Source: Anthonomus grandis grandis (lineage: Eukaryota > Arthropoda > Insecta > Coleoptera > Curculionidae). From it: a DNA stretch of 64,000 nucleotides. Location of the stretch: contig NC_065567.1 of assembly GCF_022605725.1 (NCBI RefSeq), positions 37,985,127 through 38,049,126 of the forward strand, read 5' to 3'. Below are positions 54,101 through 63,955 of this stretch, piece after piece. The notes under the pieces are model-generated. The model was not told where the DNA came from. It ran no database searches and saw only the letters and a list, made by a program, of their open reading frames with translations. Both the position numbers and the translations under genes were made by a program. Numbering within the stretch: position 1 is the stretch's first letter; every line of letters starts with the position of its first letter.

Positions 54101-55039
54101 TATATCAATCGATGTGTATATTGCCAAAGAGCAAAATATAATCGAAAACCCCCAGATCAACCATTAGTCTTAACTGAAACACCAAGTAAACCCTTTGAAA
54201 TTGCCCATGTAGATACATTTATCATAGGGAATACTAAGTTTCTCACCTTTATAGATAAATTTTCTAAATTCGCACAAGCTCTTCCATACAATGGAAACGC
54301 AATATCCTGCTGCGAACAACTTGTTAAAATTTTCTCTTTTCTAGGTGTACCGAAACTTATAGTATCAGACAATGGATCTGAATTTAAGAACGAAGTTGTT
54401 AAAGAACTTCTTAAAGCCCATAACATCGGAATTCACTTTACAACCCCTAGTCATCACGAATCTAATTCACCTATTGAGCGCTTACACTCCACGCTAATCG
54501 AACATATTCGTTTATTGCGTCAAGCTGATCCTAACGCCGATGTTGTAAAACTAATGCCTTACGCGATTATAGCTTATAATAGTACAATCCATTCGAGTAC
54601 TAACTTTACCCCTTTTGAGCTAGTTCACGGTCATACCGATAACAGAGACCCTACGAATTTAATAGCATCGCATGTATATACAGAATATATACACAATCAT
54701 AAAAATAAAACGCAGATTTTATACGACGAAATCGCAAAAGAATCTACCGCGCTCAAACAACGAATTATCGATAGAGTTAATCAATCGAAAACTACAAAAG
54801 TCCCCAAAATAGGTTCTACAATCTATAAGAAATCAGATAAAAGATCTGGTAAAATCAAAGATAGGTACTTAGGCCCCTTTACAGTTACTCAAATTTTAGA
54901 AAATAGCAAATTAGAGATAGAAAACCCTAGAAATAACAAGAAGGAAATAATCCATGTCAATGAGACTAAATCAGTCTCTCTTCTTCCAGATGGACCTGGA
55001 CCGTCTACGGAACCATCAACGTCAAGTTCCACGACTTAA
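51137..55039 (+). CDS. pol: Pol polyprotein (protease-RT-RNase H-integrase)
   Basis: Makes the enzymes for reverse transcription and integration. The frame is open from 51137 and lies at -1 relative to gag, overlapping its end, so it is expected to be made by -1 frameshifting; no own ATG is needed. Domains: aspartic protease (DTGSGKSF at 51266), reverse transcriptase (DYRRLNEKTIDEKFPLPNI, MPFGLKNAPSTFQRVM, YLDDIIIF at 52541), RNase H (TTDASNVALGAVLSQ near 52983 and TDHRPLVW near 53184), integrase HHCC finger (about 54005-54130) and integrase core with Asp 54212, Asp 54368 and Glu 54476, 35 residues between the last two (DD35E). About 1300 codons, no interruption. All catalytic residues I could check are present. 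Confidence 0.93.
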   Translation, partial: FPLRQKFSRGSKSQRHDVIPLNTHPNTDLPIIYLPEINAKFLIDTGSGKSFINPALAYKIYPDYIAYEPFSVKTAHAISNHNETINIPIFASFNSNEKHKFYLFDFSSRFDGLLGIDFLTQIKANINLKDSTLQSQNVTLPLYFPKPSSPELELTDCPPCKLIIPARTSQRVKIPVNYTTGVGIINYKNFGPAEMPQALVSITDSYAFTTVTNSSENDIKLTLLKRVEVEILDEPDFHFIEKMETDCELTEHMDNLQKQNLKNLRLSHCNSEEYKAIRTLCHEYRDIFYCENTPLTFTNQIKHTINLKEDSPIFTKTYRYPHVHKAEVNSQISKMLKNGIIQESFSPWSSPIWIVPKKMDASGKRKWRIVIDYRRLNEKTIDEKFPLPNISDILDKLGKSQYFTTLDLANGFHQIEMDPNDIQKTAFSTDTGHYEFKRMPFGLKNAPSTFQRVMNNVLRGFQNEICLVYLDDIIIFSTSLQEHIDRLKSVFERLRLANFKIQLDKSEFLRKEVAYLGHQITSDGIKPNPDKINAVKNFPLPKTSKDIKSFLGLAGYYRRFIKDFAKICKPLTACLKKNAKVTHSPNFINSFNHLKELLINAPILRYPDFTKPFILTTDASNVALGAVLSQGIVPQDLPVGYASRTLNETEQRYSTIEKELLGIVWACKYFRPYLYGQKFTIYTDHRPLVWLANLREPNSKLMRWKCKLDEYNFDIIYKKGLLNTNADALSRIQVNAIETESIINSPGDIDFDIAQFFDNINQFDPNSLDPELVQNTITNLEKPKSPKIKILSNIQIRPPNPINTDPTQQQNNDPLLQPDTQDNLIANDEMIHTVHTTNSDQNYTTMTLLDEIINNKLNQFIVKQSPYPTYIKIDHEIFDGNKIVHATLPTNMTQIVNFLKEHLNHSPSYIYFYSKELRKYFHQALVNHFRNFRLIECTKLVNNVKEDERTLMIKYRHEGKTNHRGIDETLKFLKANYYWKSQKKDVINYINRCVYCQRAKYNRKPPDQPLVLTETPSKPFEIAHVDTFIIGNTKFLTFIDKFSKFAQALPYNGNAISCCEQLVKIFSFLGVPKLIVSDNGSEFKNEVVKELLKAHNIGIHFTTPSHHESNSPIERLHSTLIEHIRLLRQADPNADVVKLMPYAIIAYNSTIHSSTNFTPFELVHGHTDNRDPTNLIASHVYTEYIHNHKNKTQILYDEIAKESTALKQRIIDRVNQSKTTKVPKIGSTIYKKSDKRSGKIKDRYLGPFTVTQILENSKLEIENPRNNKKEIIHVNETKSVSLLPDGPGPSTEPSTSSSTT
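51152..51158 (+). promoter_or_regulatory. Candidate -1 frameshift slippery heptamer
   Basis: A AAT TTT in the gag frame fits the X XXY YYZ rule and falls within the 55-bp overlap where both gag and pol are open. Function is inferred; no downstream RNA fold was computed. Confidence 0.55.
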
Positions 55040-55053
55040 ACGGAAATCCAGGA

Positions 55054-56703
55054 ATGTTGCCTTTCAAATTAGGAACGGCACAGTTAGTTACAAATCATTG
55101 GTCATTTGTACAAACTATAGATTTACAACCAATAATCAATGAATTCCTATCTCTTAAAAACCACACTAAAACCCTATCATTTAACTTAAAAAACAGTACT
55201 ACTTATCACGCCGAGTACTTTAATTCATTAACACCCCTTCATACGATGGAAAGAAATATTGATATTTTAATAAATCAAATATTTCCTTATGTTTCTCCTA
55301 ATAATAGACGGAAAAGAGGTTTGTTTAACCCCTTGGGTTCTTTTATTAAAAGTATCACTGGAAACTTAGACCAAACTGATGCTGAGAACATATATCAAAA
55401 TATAAGATTATTACAATCAAATCAAAATAAACTAAAAGTTGATGCGATTAACCGTATTTCGCTCCTAGACAAAACTATTGAAAATTTTAAGCATATCATC
55501 GCTAACATTACTCATAACGAACATATACTAAAATCTAGGATCCTTCAAATAGAGGAATCAATTAAGCGACACGATATTCATAATGTTCAACTGCATGAAT
55601 ATTTAAGAATATTCGTCATAACTAGTCAAATCACATCAATCTACCAATCAATTTACAACACCCTAAATAAAATCGAAGTTGCCTTGACATTTTCAAAAAC
55701 AAACATCTTGTTTAATTCGATTATTAATCCAGATGAATTGCTACTTAAAATTAAGGAATTAAATAAACACCTTAATGAAAATGATAAACTACCCCTTAGT
55801 GATAACGTAGAAAATATATTGACCTTAGAAAAACTAATCCAAGTCAAAAGCCTCACTAAAGACTTTCAAATAACTTTCATTCTTGAGCTTCCACTGGTTA
55901 GTGAAATTACATTTCAATACTATAAGTTATTAACGTTACCAGTGCCAAGTAATGAGTCTTTTCTTGTCAATTTACCATTTAAACAATATCTTGCGCTGAG
56001 CAGCACGAGTTATTTCTACCAAGACGAGAAATGTCCAGAAGTCCAAGATAATCAATTTCTATGCAAGAACACTCATAGCAGAGTTATTGAGGACCACCCG
56101 CCATGTGCCGTTGAGCTCCTTACCCTAAGGTCAACCACTACCACCTGCCATCCATTTGCGATTCACCTGCACGATGTACACGCCGTACAAATCGTTAACG
56201 GTAATTGGGCAATTACCACCCCTACGAGCACAGTCGCCCAAGTCAAATGTGGCAACTCCGAGTCAAGCCAACTCCTCCAAGGTTCCTACTTGATGGAAAT
56301 CCCGCAAAACTGCATGGTTCAAATAAAGTCAATGGTTTTTGAATCATACGAGCCAACAGAATTAGTCTACGAGAAAGTTAGTCTTCCTACCTTCAACTGG
56401 ACTAAAGATGTACAAGAAAAGCCGCCTGTATTCAACCCACCTTCTATTGATTTGAAATTAGTAAATCTTAAAGCCACCGATGAAATCCAACAAGAACTAA
56501 GAAGCCAAGCTAGAAGCCTTGAAGACATTACGTCACCCATTTCCTTAACTAGGACTAGTGTATGGACTATTTTCATTTACATTCTCATTGTACTAGTTAT
56601 TTTATATCTAACAGTGAAAAAGTTTCGCTCAGTGCGTAAATTAAGACCTATCGAGAAAACTAATACCCCAAAAGACACTATTTTTGAAAGTGTTATGGTC
56701 TAG
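55054..56703 (+). CDS. env: Env glycoprotein (baculovirus F-like) of the errantivirus-like element
   Basis: A membrane fusion glycoprotein of the type insect errantiviruses share with baculovirus F proteins. From ATG 55054 it has 549 aa. A furin-type site RRKR at residues 85-88 is followed by GLFNPLGSF, the expected start of the fusion peptide. A long helical region follows, then a Cys-rich ectodomain part (about 330-430), one transmembrane span (about 503-521) and a short basic tail. No convincing signal peptide is seen at this ATG. The frame is open upstream to 54970, and a pyrimidine-rich AG acceptor lies at 54989, so the natural N-terminus probably comes from a spliced leader and 55054 may not be the true start. 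Ectodomain and membrane anchor are uninterrupted. Confidence 0.88.
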   Translation: MLPFKLGTAQLVTNHWSFVQTIDLQPIINEFLSLKNHTKTLSFNLKNSTTYHAEYFNSLTPLHTMERNIDILINQIFPYVSPNNRRKRGLFNPLGSFIKSITGNLDQTDAENIYQNIRLLQSNQNKLKVDAINRISLLDKTIENFKHIIANITHNEHILKSRILQIEESIKRHDIHNVQLHEYLRIFVITSQITSIYQSIYNTLNKIEVALTFSKTNILFNSIINPDELLLKIKELNKHLNENDKLPLSDNVENILTLEKLIQVKSLTKDFQITFILELPLVSEITFQYYKLLTLPVPSNESFLVNLPFKQYLALSSTSYFYQDEKCPEVQDNQFLCKNTHSRVIEDHPPCAVELLTLRSTTTTCHPFAIHLHDVHAVQIVNGNWAITTPTSTVAQVKCGNSESSQLLQGSYLMEIPQNCMVQIKSMVFESYEPTELVYEKVSLPTFNWTKDVQEKPPVFNPPSIDLKLVNLKATDEIQQELRSQARSLEDITSPISLTRTSVWTIFIYILIVLVILYLTVKKFRSVRKLRPIEKTNTPKDTIFESVMV

Positions 56704-56878
56704 TTATACTTAGTTTATATTTTATATCCTTTTATATTTTTATATTGGTTTGTTTTACCCTATTTTTAGATTTTAAGATTAATGTTTTATTTTACGTTTT
56801 ATGTTTAGACCTTTAAGTATTTTTACTGTACCCTATTTTACGAAAACATACCCTTTAAGATATGCTTTCGTCTAGCAT
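56704..56878 (+). other. Non-coding segment between env and 3' LTR
   Basis: AT-rich, no open frame of note, leading into the polypurine tract. Confidence 0.5.
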
Positions 56879-56884
56879 GGGAGG
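56879..56884 (+). promoter_or_regulatory. Polypurine tract
   Basis: GGGAGG directly precedes the 3' LTR, where plus-strand DNA synthesis is primed. It is short, but position and composition fit. Confidence 0.7.
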
Positions 56885-57081
56885 AGTTATATACCCTGTA
56901 TAACGTATATTCCTTGTATAATATTGCTTACTGTTAATTCCCGTAATTGCATAGTCAGTATATTAATATCTTATAAATATGAGTGAAACCAATTATATGC
57001 AGCTCATTTGTTAGTAGTACTTGCTGTCAATCTGAATAAAGGTTTTTTAAAAATATCGTTTCCTTTTTTGAGAAGAAAACT
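56885..57081 (+). repeat. 3' LTR
   Basis: 197 bp, by eye identical to the 5' LTR at 49178-49374. It is followed by the target duplication CAAC. Confidence 0.95.
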
Positions 57082-57262
57082 CAACTGCGTTTTTTTACCG
57101 CATTTTACATGCCTCTTATCAGTTGTTTATTTACAATAAAAGAATTCAAATATTTTCGGATGGACATAAGTAGAGAAACCTAAATATCAATCGTCCAAAT
57201 TTAGTATTTAGTTCGCTTTACGTGAGTTCTGTTGATAGTTTTGCATAGTTTTTTTAATCAAC

Positions 57263-58276
57263 ATGCCTCGCGGAAGATATTTGTCTGAAGACCTTCGTAG
57301 AAAAATAGTTGATGCACACAAGAGTGGTATACGACAAGTGGACATTAGTAAAACGCTTAATTTGCATAAGTCCGTTGTTAGCAAGACAATTTCTAATTTT
57401 AAAACACGAAATTCAACAAAAAGCATTAAAAAAAGTGGCCGCCCAAGAAAAACAACCAAACACATGGAAATGATGATAAAAAGAATTGCCCAGTCTGATC
57501 CTCACAAATCAGCAAATAAAATTTTAAGTGAATTACCTGGTGTTAATGTTAGTTCTAAGACCATACAAAGACGACTGAGGGAAGGAGGATTATTTAGTAG
57601 AAGAGCCGCTAAAAAGCCGTTTATTAGCAAGAAGAATCAGAAGGCCCGACTCAACTTTGCACAAAAATATTTGCATTGGACAACCAACGACTGGAAAAAA
57701 GTTCTTTTTACTGATGAAAGTAAGTTCAATTTGTTTGGGTCCGATGGAATCTCATGGGTACATCGACCACAAGGCAAAAGATTCGATCCAAGATATACAC
57801 AGCCTACGGTAAAGCATGGTGGTGGCTCCTGCATGGTATGGGGTTGCTTCTCTGGGTTCGGTACAGGACCATTACACATCATTGAGGGTATCATGGATCG
57901 ATTTGTGTATTTAGACATCCTACAAAATGTAATGCTACCCTTTGCTGAGGATAATTTACCTTTGACTTGGATATTCCTACAAGATAACGACCCCAAACAT
58001 AAATCAAAGGTTGTCAAAGATTGGTTTTTATCGGAAAATATTAGGGTTATGGACTTTCCTGCGCAAAGTCCCGATCTTAACCCGATTGAAAACCTCTGGG
58101 AGGAACTAGACCGGCGTGTAAGGCAACATCAGATCAGTAATAAAAATGATCTTATAAAAGTTTTACAAGATTCCTGGAATTCTATTGGAGAGGAAACCAT
58201 TATGAAACTGTTGGAATCCATGCCAAATCGATGCCGCGAGGTGATTGCCAATAAGGGATACTCTACTTACTATTAA
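57263..58276 (+). CDS. Tc1-like transposase, intact frame
   Basis: DNA transposase that excises and reinserts its element at TA sites. 337 aa, the usual family length. Two N-terminal helix-turn-helix units (about 5-50, LRRKIVDAHKSGIRQVDIS, and 65-115, SSKTIQRRLREGG) are separated by the GRPRKT linker motif at 59-64 that contacts DNA. The catalytic domain shows Asp 151 in VLFTDESKFNLF, Asp 241 in IFLQDNDPKH and Glu 276 in DLNPIENLWEEL, with 34 residues between the last two (DD34E). The Gly-rich KHGGGSCMVWGCFS block is at 184-197. No stop, frameshift or missing key residue was seen. It is flanked by the element's own TIRs, though the left one is now about 8 kb away because of the retroelement. 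Confidence 0.93.
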   Translation: MPRGRYLSEDLRRKIVDAHKSGIRQVDISKTLNLHKSVVSKTISNFKTRNSTKSIKKSGRPRKTTKHMEMMIKRIAQSDPHKSANKILSELPGVNVSSKTIQRRLREGGLFSRRAAKKPFISKKNQKARLNFAQKYLHWTTNDWKKVLFTDESKFNLFGSDGISWVHRPQGKRFDPRYTQPTVKHGGGSCMVWGCFSGFGTGPLHIIEGIMDRFVYLDILQNVMLPFAEDNLPLTWIFLQDNDPKHKSKVVKDWFLSENIRVMDFPAQSPDLNPIENLWEELDRRVRQHQISNKNDLIKVLQDSWNSIGEETIMKLLESMPNRCREVIANKGYSTYY

Positions 58277-58527
58277 TTTTTCTAAGATAGAAATAAGAAA
58301 TAACTTGTACTTTTGGAATAAAATTTAGTTTCTCTACTTTTGTCTCATAAATATTTTGTTTAATTAAATTAAATCTTAGGATTTTCTTCTACAATTTATT
58401 TTACTTTATACAAATTAAGTCTTAACAATTATTGTTGATTTTCATTATGTGTAGAACTGCATTAGTTTTGAAGTATTCAAATAAAACGCAAATTTAAAAA
58501 GTTTCTCTACTTTTGTCCGATAGTGTA

Positions 58528-59041
58528 TATTATCAAAATGGTCTAGGGAATAAAGTTATTAAAAGACAATTAAATGAAATTTAAAAATATTGAAATTGAA
58601 CATATCTTGAATTTATTTTGGAAACACTGCTGAACTTTAATTTATGAAAAAGATAAAAATTTATCGTAGTATACCGAGGAATTAATCATGTGTGGCAATT
58701 TAAAGAAGTTAAATATTGAAAAATCGAAATAACAAAATTTAAAGAAAAGTTAATAGACAAAAGAAGTTCTTGTTAATAAAGTGTATGAACATCCCTATCC
58801 TATTGTTAATGTAACAGCTCGACATCTGTTTGGCATGTACCTCATTAAATTGTCAATGTCGTTTTTTTAGATTTAACATAACTTAAACATGATTGTCAGG
58901 GCGAGTTGGGTTGGTTAAGTCAGGAGATTGCGCAGGCCATGGCAATATCTAAATATCGTGCTGCTCTAAAATTCTAGCGATGCCACACAGACAGCTCCGC
59001 ACGGAGCTATTACATCTCTCCGTGCGGAGCTATTTACATCT
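58528..59041. other. Spacer with palindromic duplication
   Basis: Mostly featureless. At 58993-59006 and 59018-59031 lie perfect 14-bp inverted arms (AGCTCCGCACGGAG) separated by 11 nt; the GC-rich block looks like a tandem duplication of a palindromic core. Confidence 0.6.
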
Positions 59042-59600
59042 GTGGTGTGGGTATTCCAGGGTGGTATAAATATCTGCGACGTCGCAAACGCTGTAAATTC
59101 TACCAAGGGCACTATAAGAACGTTGTGGCAGAGACTTGAAGCAATTAGTAATATGAGAGAAAGATATACTAGTACGGGGATCTGTCCGCTAAGATCCTTT
59201 ACTGGATCTACTCGTCTATTGTCAAACCTCTTTGCACATACGGGCCTATCGTTTCGCGTGGCCCTTTACGGAGAAAGCAAAAATTCGAGCTCAACTGGAT
59301 AGTGTGCAACGCCTTGCATGCCATAGCATAACGGTTTCCATGCGAACGGCCCCAACTAGAGAGATTGAGGCTTTTCGCACCTGGACCTTGTGATGCAATT
59401 CGAGGCAATAAGAAGTTCGCATAGGCTATATATCTATGTCCTTGGTGATCTACGGGTTGGTGAAACTAGTCATGCAAAAATCTGGTCACAGGTCGGACAG
59501 GGATGTTCTATCCTTCTGATGGGCAGTGACTATATGGCACCTGAGACAGTGGATTGCAACGGTTTTGTGACCCATATCGTAAGCAGAGAGTAGTAACAGG
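59042..59600 (+). pseudogene. Non-LTR reverse transcriptase C-terminal relic
   Basis: + strand pieces: YWIYSSIVKPLCTYGPIV near 59200, then in another frame IRAQLDSVQRLACHSIT and MRTAPTREIEAF near 59290-59370, then LVMQFEAIRSS. These fit the post-RT region of R1/I/Jockey-like LINEs (MYxxivrPilxYGsivW...LxxvQRLAcxxItGAmrTaPTxAlE). The segment 59042-59190 upstream is open but not recognised. It is possibly the same family as the relic at 46290-46560. Several shifts and stops. Confidence 0.6.
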
Positions 59601-60345
59601 ACTCCAATACTAGGCCTACATTGCTAAAGCATATGCGAACGAGATATTCAGATAGTGATAAGTTTTTTGACCGAACTCTGGCATTTAGGACGCCATCTGT
59701 ATTTCGGACAATCCGGAATGCCGGAGGTGTTGGGCAGAATTTTGATGAAATTGCAAACTACGTTACTGGAAAGTGCTAGCTCTCACCCACGCTAGATTCA
59801 AATATCTGGGTAACCTTTAGTTTATCCATCTATTAAACCAGAATGTCTTGTTGGTTTTTCCAACGCCTGGGGTAATCCTCGGTGGGGTGAGACGGGTCCA
59901 TTAGAAGACCTATATGCATAAAAGCCTCTTTGGCTGCGCACTGCCTTGCAAATTAATACTGGTCCAACAAGAGCAACACAATCTATATACAGTGCTTTCA
60001 TTTTAAATCGAACATTCCTCAATAACTTTAACAATAAAAAACAAACTTTAACATACCAAAGTATGACGTCGATAAAATATTCATTATTACCAGACATTTT
60101 AACTCACTATTCGCTACTAAGTCAACCGATTTAATTATTTTTGACACTGTTGAATAGACATTTTAATGCTGCTTACAATGATGTGTCGCACGATGGGGGT
60201 TCTATTTGACATATCAAAATGAGGTTAGCTTGGGGCGAGGAGGTGATTAACAGAACTTTGTTTTAATGGTGGTTCGTGAAATTAAAGTACTGTATAATAA
60301 GTTTATTTGCCTTCCAGCATTACGAAACCCTGATATTACTGCCAA
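59601..60345. other. Stretch without recognised features
   Basis: No clear coding motif or TE boundary found. Confidence 0.4.
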
Positions 60346-60920
60346 CTAGCTACGAAGCGAGTTTCAAAATATTCATGGCGTTAATGTCACTGCTCGAAAA
60401 TTAAGGAATCGGTCACACGGAAACCACCCTTATGGCAGATTCCGTTAGACCTCCATTACTATTCCGTGGAAATCGCGTTAGCAGATTAGGATGGGCCGAA
60501 GAACAGCAGCATTGGCAAGAGAGGGAATGGACATGCATTCCTTTTATCGATGAATCAAAGTTTGAATTATGACCTGATCCAAGAAGGCTAAAGGTGTGGC
60601 GAACACCAGGCAACACATCTCGAAGTGTTGCCTTGAATGGTTGAAAAACCATTGATTGACAGGTACCATAGCGGAACTTTGATGGCTTAAACTCGAGTTT
60701 TGATAAGTTTTCGCACTAATTTGGTGTTTTATTGAAGGGTTTCAAACGAATATCAAGATCAAAATCTGAAACCCATTATTCTTCCACGCGCTACAGAATT
60801 TGGTGACAAATTTGTACTTATGCACTAGAAACTTTTTGGAGTAGCACAATGTTCAGGTATTCCCTCAGCGCAATCCCTGAACTAAATTCTATTGAGCACA
60901 TTTGAAAAGGATATGTTAAA
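60346..60920 (+). pseudogene. Tc1-like transposase relic
   Basis: Decayed coding on the + strand: NIHGVNVTARKLRNRS near 60375, RPPLLFRGNRVSRLGWAEE near 60450-60505, FIDESKFEL near 60545 with the first catalytic Asp, RRLKVWRTPGNTSR near 60585, then a poorly readable segment and NSIEHI near 60890, probably the catalytic Glu region. Order and spacing fit a DD34E transposase unrelated in detail to the intact one at 57263. Numerous stops and shifts. Confidence 0.65.
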
Positions 60921-61479
60921 AAGGCGTGTTTTTAAATAAATGAATAGTTACAGACAAGGGAAGTTCCTAAACTGTATGCAAGAACAATTACTATAAATTG
61001 AGTAAAACCACATAACCACAATTTAATTAGGAGCATGCCAAATAGATTGAGCTGTTATTAAAAAGAGCGGTGGTAATACACTTTATTAACAAAGACTTTG
61101 TTACTATTACCTTTTCTCTAAATATTGTTATTTCAAATTTTTGATATTTTACTTCTTTATATTGTCATACATTAATTATCCCTTGATACACTACAATGAA
61201 TTTTTGTGGTTTAGATAAAAATAATATTCAGCAGTGCTCCCAGAATGAATTAAGGTGTGTTTAATTTCAATATTTTCTGCGGTAGAGCACAATGGTAGTC
61301 TTGGACCTGGCAGAAATGGCAGTCCAGATTTATGGAACAAAATAATACAGCAAATTAGCGATAAGTAGAATTCCTATTAAAAGATAATAGAGAACCTCAT
61401 AGAGAGATCATGTATCAGCTGAAAACGACTGTGAAACTGCGCCACAGAAAGAAGAATATTCTAAATAATATTCAAATAT
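60921..61479. other. Stretch without recognised features
   Basis: AT-rich sequence between two TE relics; nothing identifiable. Confidence 0.4.
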
Positions 61480-62960
61480 ATGCCCCCTACATCTACATCA
61501 TCTTCATCATCCTGATCTACATCATCAGGACGACATTCACAACTATGATCACTCTCCCAGACACTCTTAAAAGTCCCAAATAATAATAGCAAAGTGATTT
61601 TAATACCAAAATCGGAGAAACAAAAGCCGACTCACACTTAAGATAAGTCATCGACAGTATGGAATATGAACAAGAAATGGACGTGGAGAGATGCTAATCA
61701 AATTTTGCTGAGAGAATCAGCTATCAATCGCTAACTCTAACTTTCAACAGCATCAGGAAATTGTACACATGGAGATCTTCTCTAAGTTTGGATTGTGGTA
61801 GTGATCATAACGCACTGGTTATAGAATTTTTTTCAAGCTGCTTAAGTAATAACCCATCATTTAAACACAACATCGAGGGAGCTTTGTCAACTATCACACA
61901 AGAAATAGCAAAGCGGATGAATGCTTAGGACCCGCTAAAATCATAGAACGATAGGCGATAATACTGTGAGAATCTAGCAACGCGAACCTATGATATTAAA
62001 ATTCGAAGTAAAAGCCGCTCTACCTTAACTTAACAGTCACAAATCTCCTGGATCTGACAACATCGTCGCTGAAATACTGAAGATCAAAGGCACTGATCTA
62101 CATCAGATCTGCAAAAAAGTATAGGAAAACGATAAATAGCCTAAAAAATGGATGGAATCCCTCAACATGAAAAAGAGAGCGAAAGATAAATGCAGCAATT
62201 ACAAAACCATCGCTTTGATTAGCCATGCCAGTAAAGTTTTTTTGCAAATTATACAGGAATGATTAGAGAACTATCTTCTACCTCACATCCCCTGGAATAA
62301 TCAAAGTTTATGTCGTGGAACGCAAGATCAACTTATGAACCCACGACAAATTGTACAAAAAGCTTACGAGTAAAACGTATCAGCTAGGCTTTGTTTCCTT
62401 ATCTACAACAGAGCCTTTGACACCGTACAATAGGGACAACTATGGAGCATCCTGAGTGATATGAGAATCCCGAAACATCTCATGAAAGCCCTGTACGACA
62501 CAAATAGAGTACACGTACAAATAGAGGGAAAACTCTCAACAGATTTTAGCGTTGAAAGAGTCAGACAACATTCTTTATCCAATTCTCTTCAACATATACT
62601 GAGAATGGATTATTCGAAAGGCTCTCGAAAAAAAGTGTTAAACTTATGATATGCGGATGACACGTTCTGGCACAGAATGAATAGGAACTGTTTAAAATAC
62701 TTTAACGAATAGAAGCTATTACTTTGGAATCAGTCGTGCGACTAAACAGGACTAAATGCTGCCTGTTGATTTTGGATAGACTTCAGATAATCCCAATGCC
62801 ACTTCGACTCATCCAAGAAACCAATGACACTCATTTATTTTGGTGCAAAAATAACTAACAAAGAAGGCTCCGAACCAGAAATCAGTAGAAGGATTGAAAT
62901 GGAGAGGCAGATCTCCTATAAGATTGACAGACCAAATCAAGGAGCATGGAGAAGGTTTGT
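61480..62960 (+). pseudogene. RTE-like non-LTR retrotransposon relic (endonuclease-RT)
   Basis: Endonuclease end: RKLYTWRSS and CGSDHNALVIEF near 61755-61830. RT: HKSPGSDNIVAEILKIKG near 62038, SNYKTIALISHASKVFLQII near 62195, a frame change, AFDTVQ-stop-GQLWSILSD near 62412, MKALYDTNRVHVQIEGKLS near 62480, and YADDTF at 62650 preceded by a stop. Thumb: EISRRIEMERQI near 62880. This is the order of RTE-type elements, which encode one endonuclease-RT protein. More than ten in-frame stops or shifts show age. The 5' and 3' limits were not found. Confidence 0.75.
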
Positions 62961-63953
62961 ACCATAAATAGTCACGACGCTCGAAATCGAGCAACGACTG
63001 CACAGAGATTTCTTATCCTTTTTATTTTAAAGACTGTCAATATAATATTGGAGTATTAATAGCGATTTTACTCTTTTGTTATTATTTAGATTGCCACTGC
63101 TTCATATCGTGAAACATTATATTATGTTTACAGAAAATTGCCGGCCAATCAAAAGAACCATCTAGATGTTTCAATAAATAAGTGGTTTTTAGTTATAAAG
63201 AAACAGGTTTAATGTTCAATAATAAAAATAAAACAGGTATTTGTTCATTATGGACGGCCAATGTTTATTTACTAAAAGAAGTTAATTAAAAAAAAGCTAA
63301 CTAATGATCACTAGGAAAAGCATTACGCCACTGATTGCATGGCTAAGAGAGTTTTAGTTTTTTTTTTTAAATAAAACTTTAAGAAACTTGACAATTCTTC
63401 TCTAACGAAATATTATACTAGGTCATCTCAGAATATGTATGCAACCTCCCGAATTTAGATAGCTTACAAAAAAAAGAAAGATTTAATAATTAATATAATG
63501 ATAATGATAATTTTTTTTAAAATTTACAGCCTCTTTATTTTTAGGTTTAGATTATCATACGAAAATTTCATAAAATTATTATACAAAGTATTGTAAAAGC
63601 TATTTAAAAAACATGATTCTTAGAGGCGCGTTTTAGAGGCTTATAAATCCCTAGGAATAATCCTAAATAAAACATTATCTTTCTTTTCTTGCAAGCACTC
63701 CAAATCCGTAAAGTTGCCCATACTTTTTGGGATATCTGTTATAATAAATACGCCAATTTAAAATATATACAACTTAAAACAAAAACTATCTTCTTAAAAT
63801 TGTTTAAAGTCGCCAGATAATTATTAAAATTGTGTTAATTAAAAAAGTAGATAGTAGTTTGCACTTACACATCGTTTTTATCTTTTTCTCGTTCCTGTTT
63901 AAAGAGATAACTCGAAAAAAATTGGGACTAAAGCAATCCTCGTTCACTTTGTA
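62961..63953. other. AT-rich stretch without recognised features
   Basis: No coding motif or repeat boundary recognised up to the transposon end at 63956. Confidence 0.4.
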
Positions 63954-63955
63954 TA

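Larger units (their letters stand above)
49178..57081 (+). mobile_element. Env-bearing gypsy-type LTR retroelement (errantivirus-like)
   Basis: This is a complete 7904-bp provirus-like element: LTR, tRNA primer site, gag, pol, env, polypurine tract, LTR. The 4-bp duplication CAAC lies outside each LTR (49174-49177; 57082-57085). LTRs start AGTTAT and end AACT, as in insect errantiviruses. By eye the two LTRs are identical over 197 bp, and all three genes are open, so the insertion is recent. It lies inside the Tc1 transposon, 102 bp from its left end. Confidence 0.95.
49076..58525 (+). mobile_element. Tc1-like (DD34E) transposon interrupted by an LTR retroelement
   Basis: The left TIR starts CACTATCGGACAAAAGTAGA at 49076, the complement ends at 58525, and TA lies on each side (49074-49075; 58526-58527). 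Inner copies of the end motif (GACATAAGTAGAGAAACC near 57163; its complement near 58329-58345) lie roughly 180-190 bp in, the IR/DR arrangement known from Tc1-like elements such as Sleeping Beauty. Without the retroelement and one target duplication it would be 1542 bp, the normal size of the family. The transposase frame is uninterrupted; the retroelement sits between the left end and the gene. Confidence 0.92.

Noticed and set aside
57263..58276. Tc1 transposase as a domesticated host gene
   Set aside because: It is flanked by its own TIRs, TA duplication and IR/DR motifs, so it is an ordinary transposon gene.
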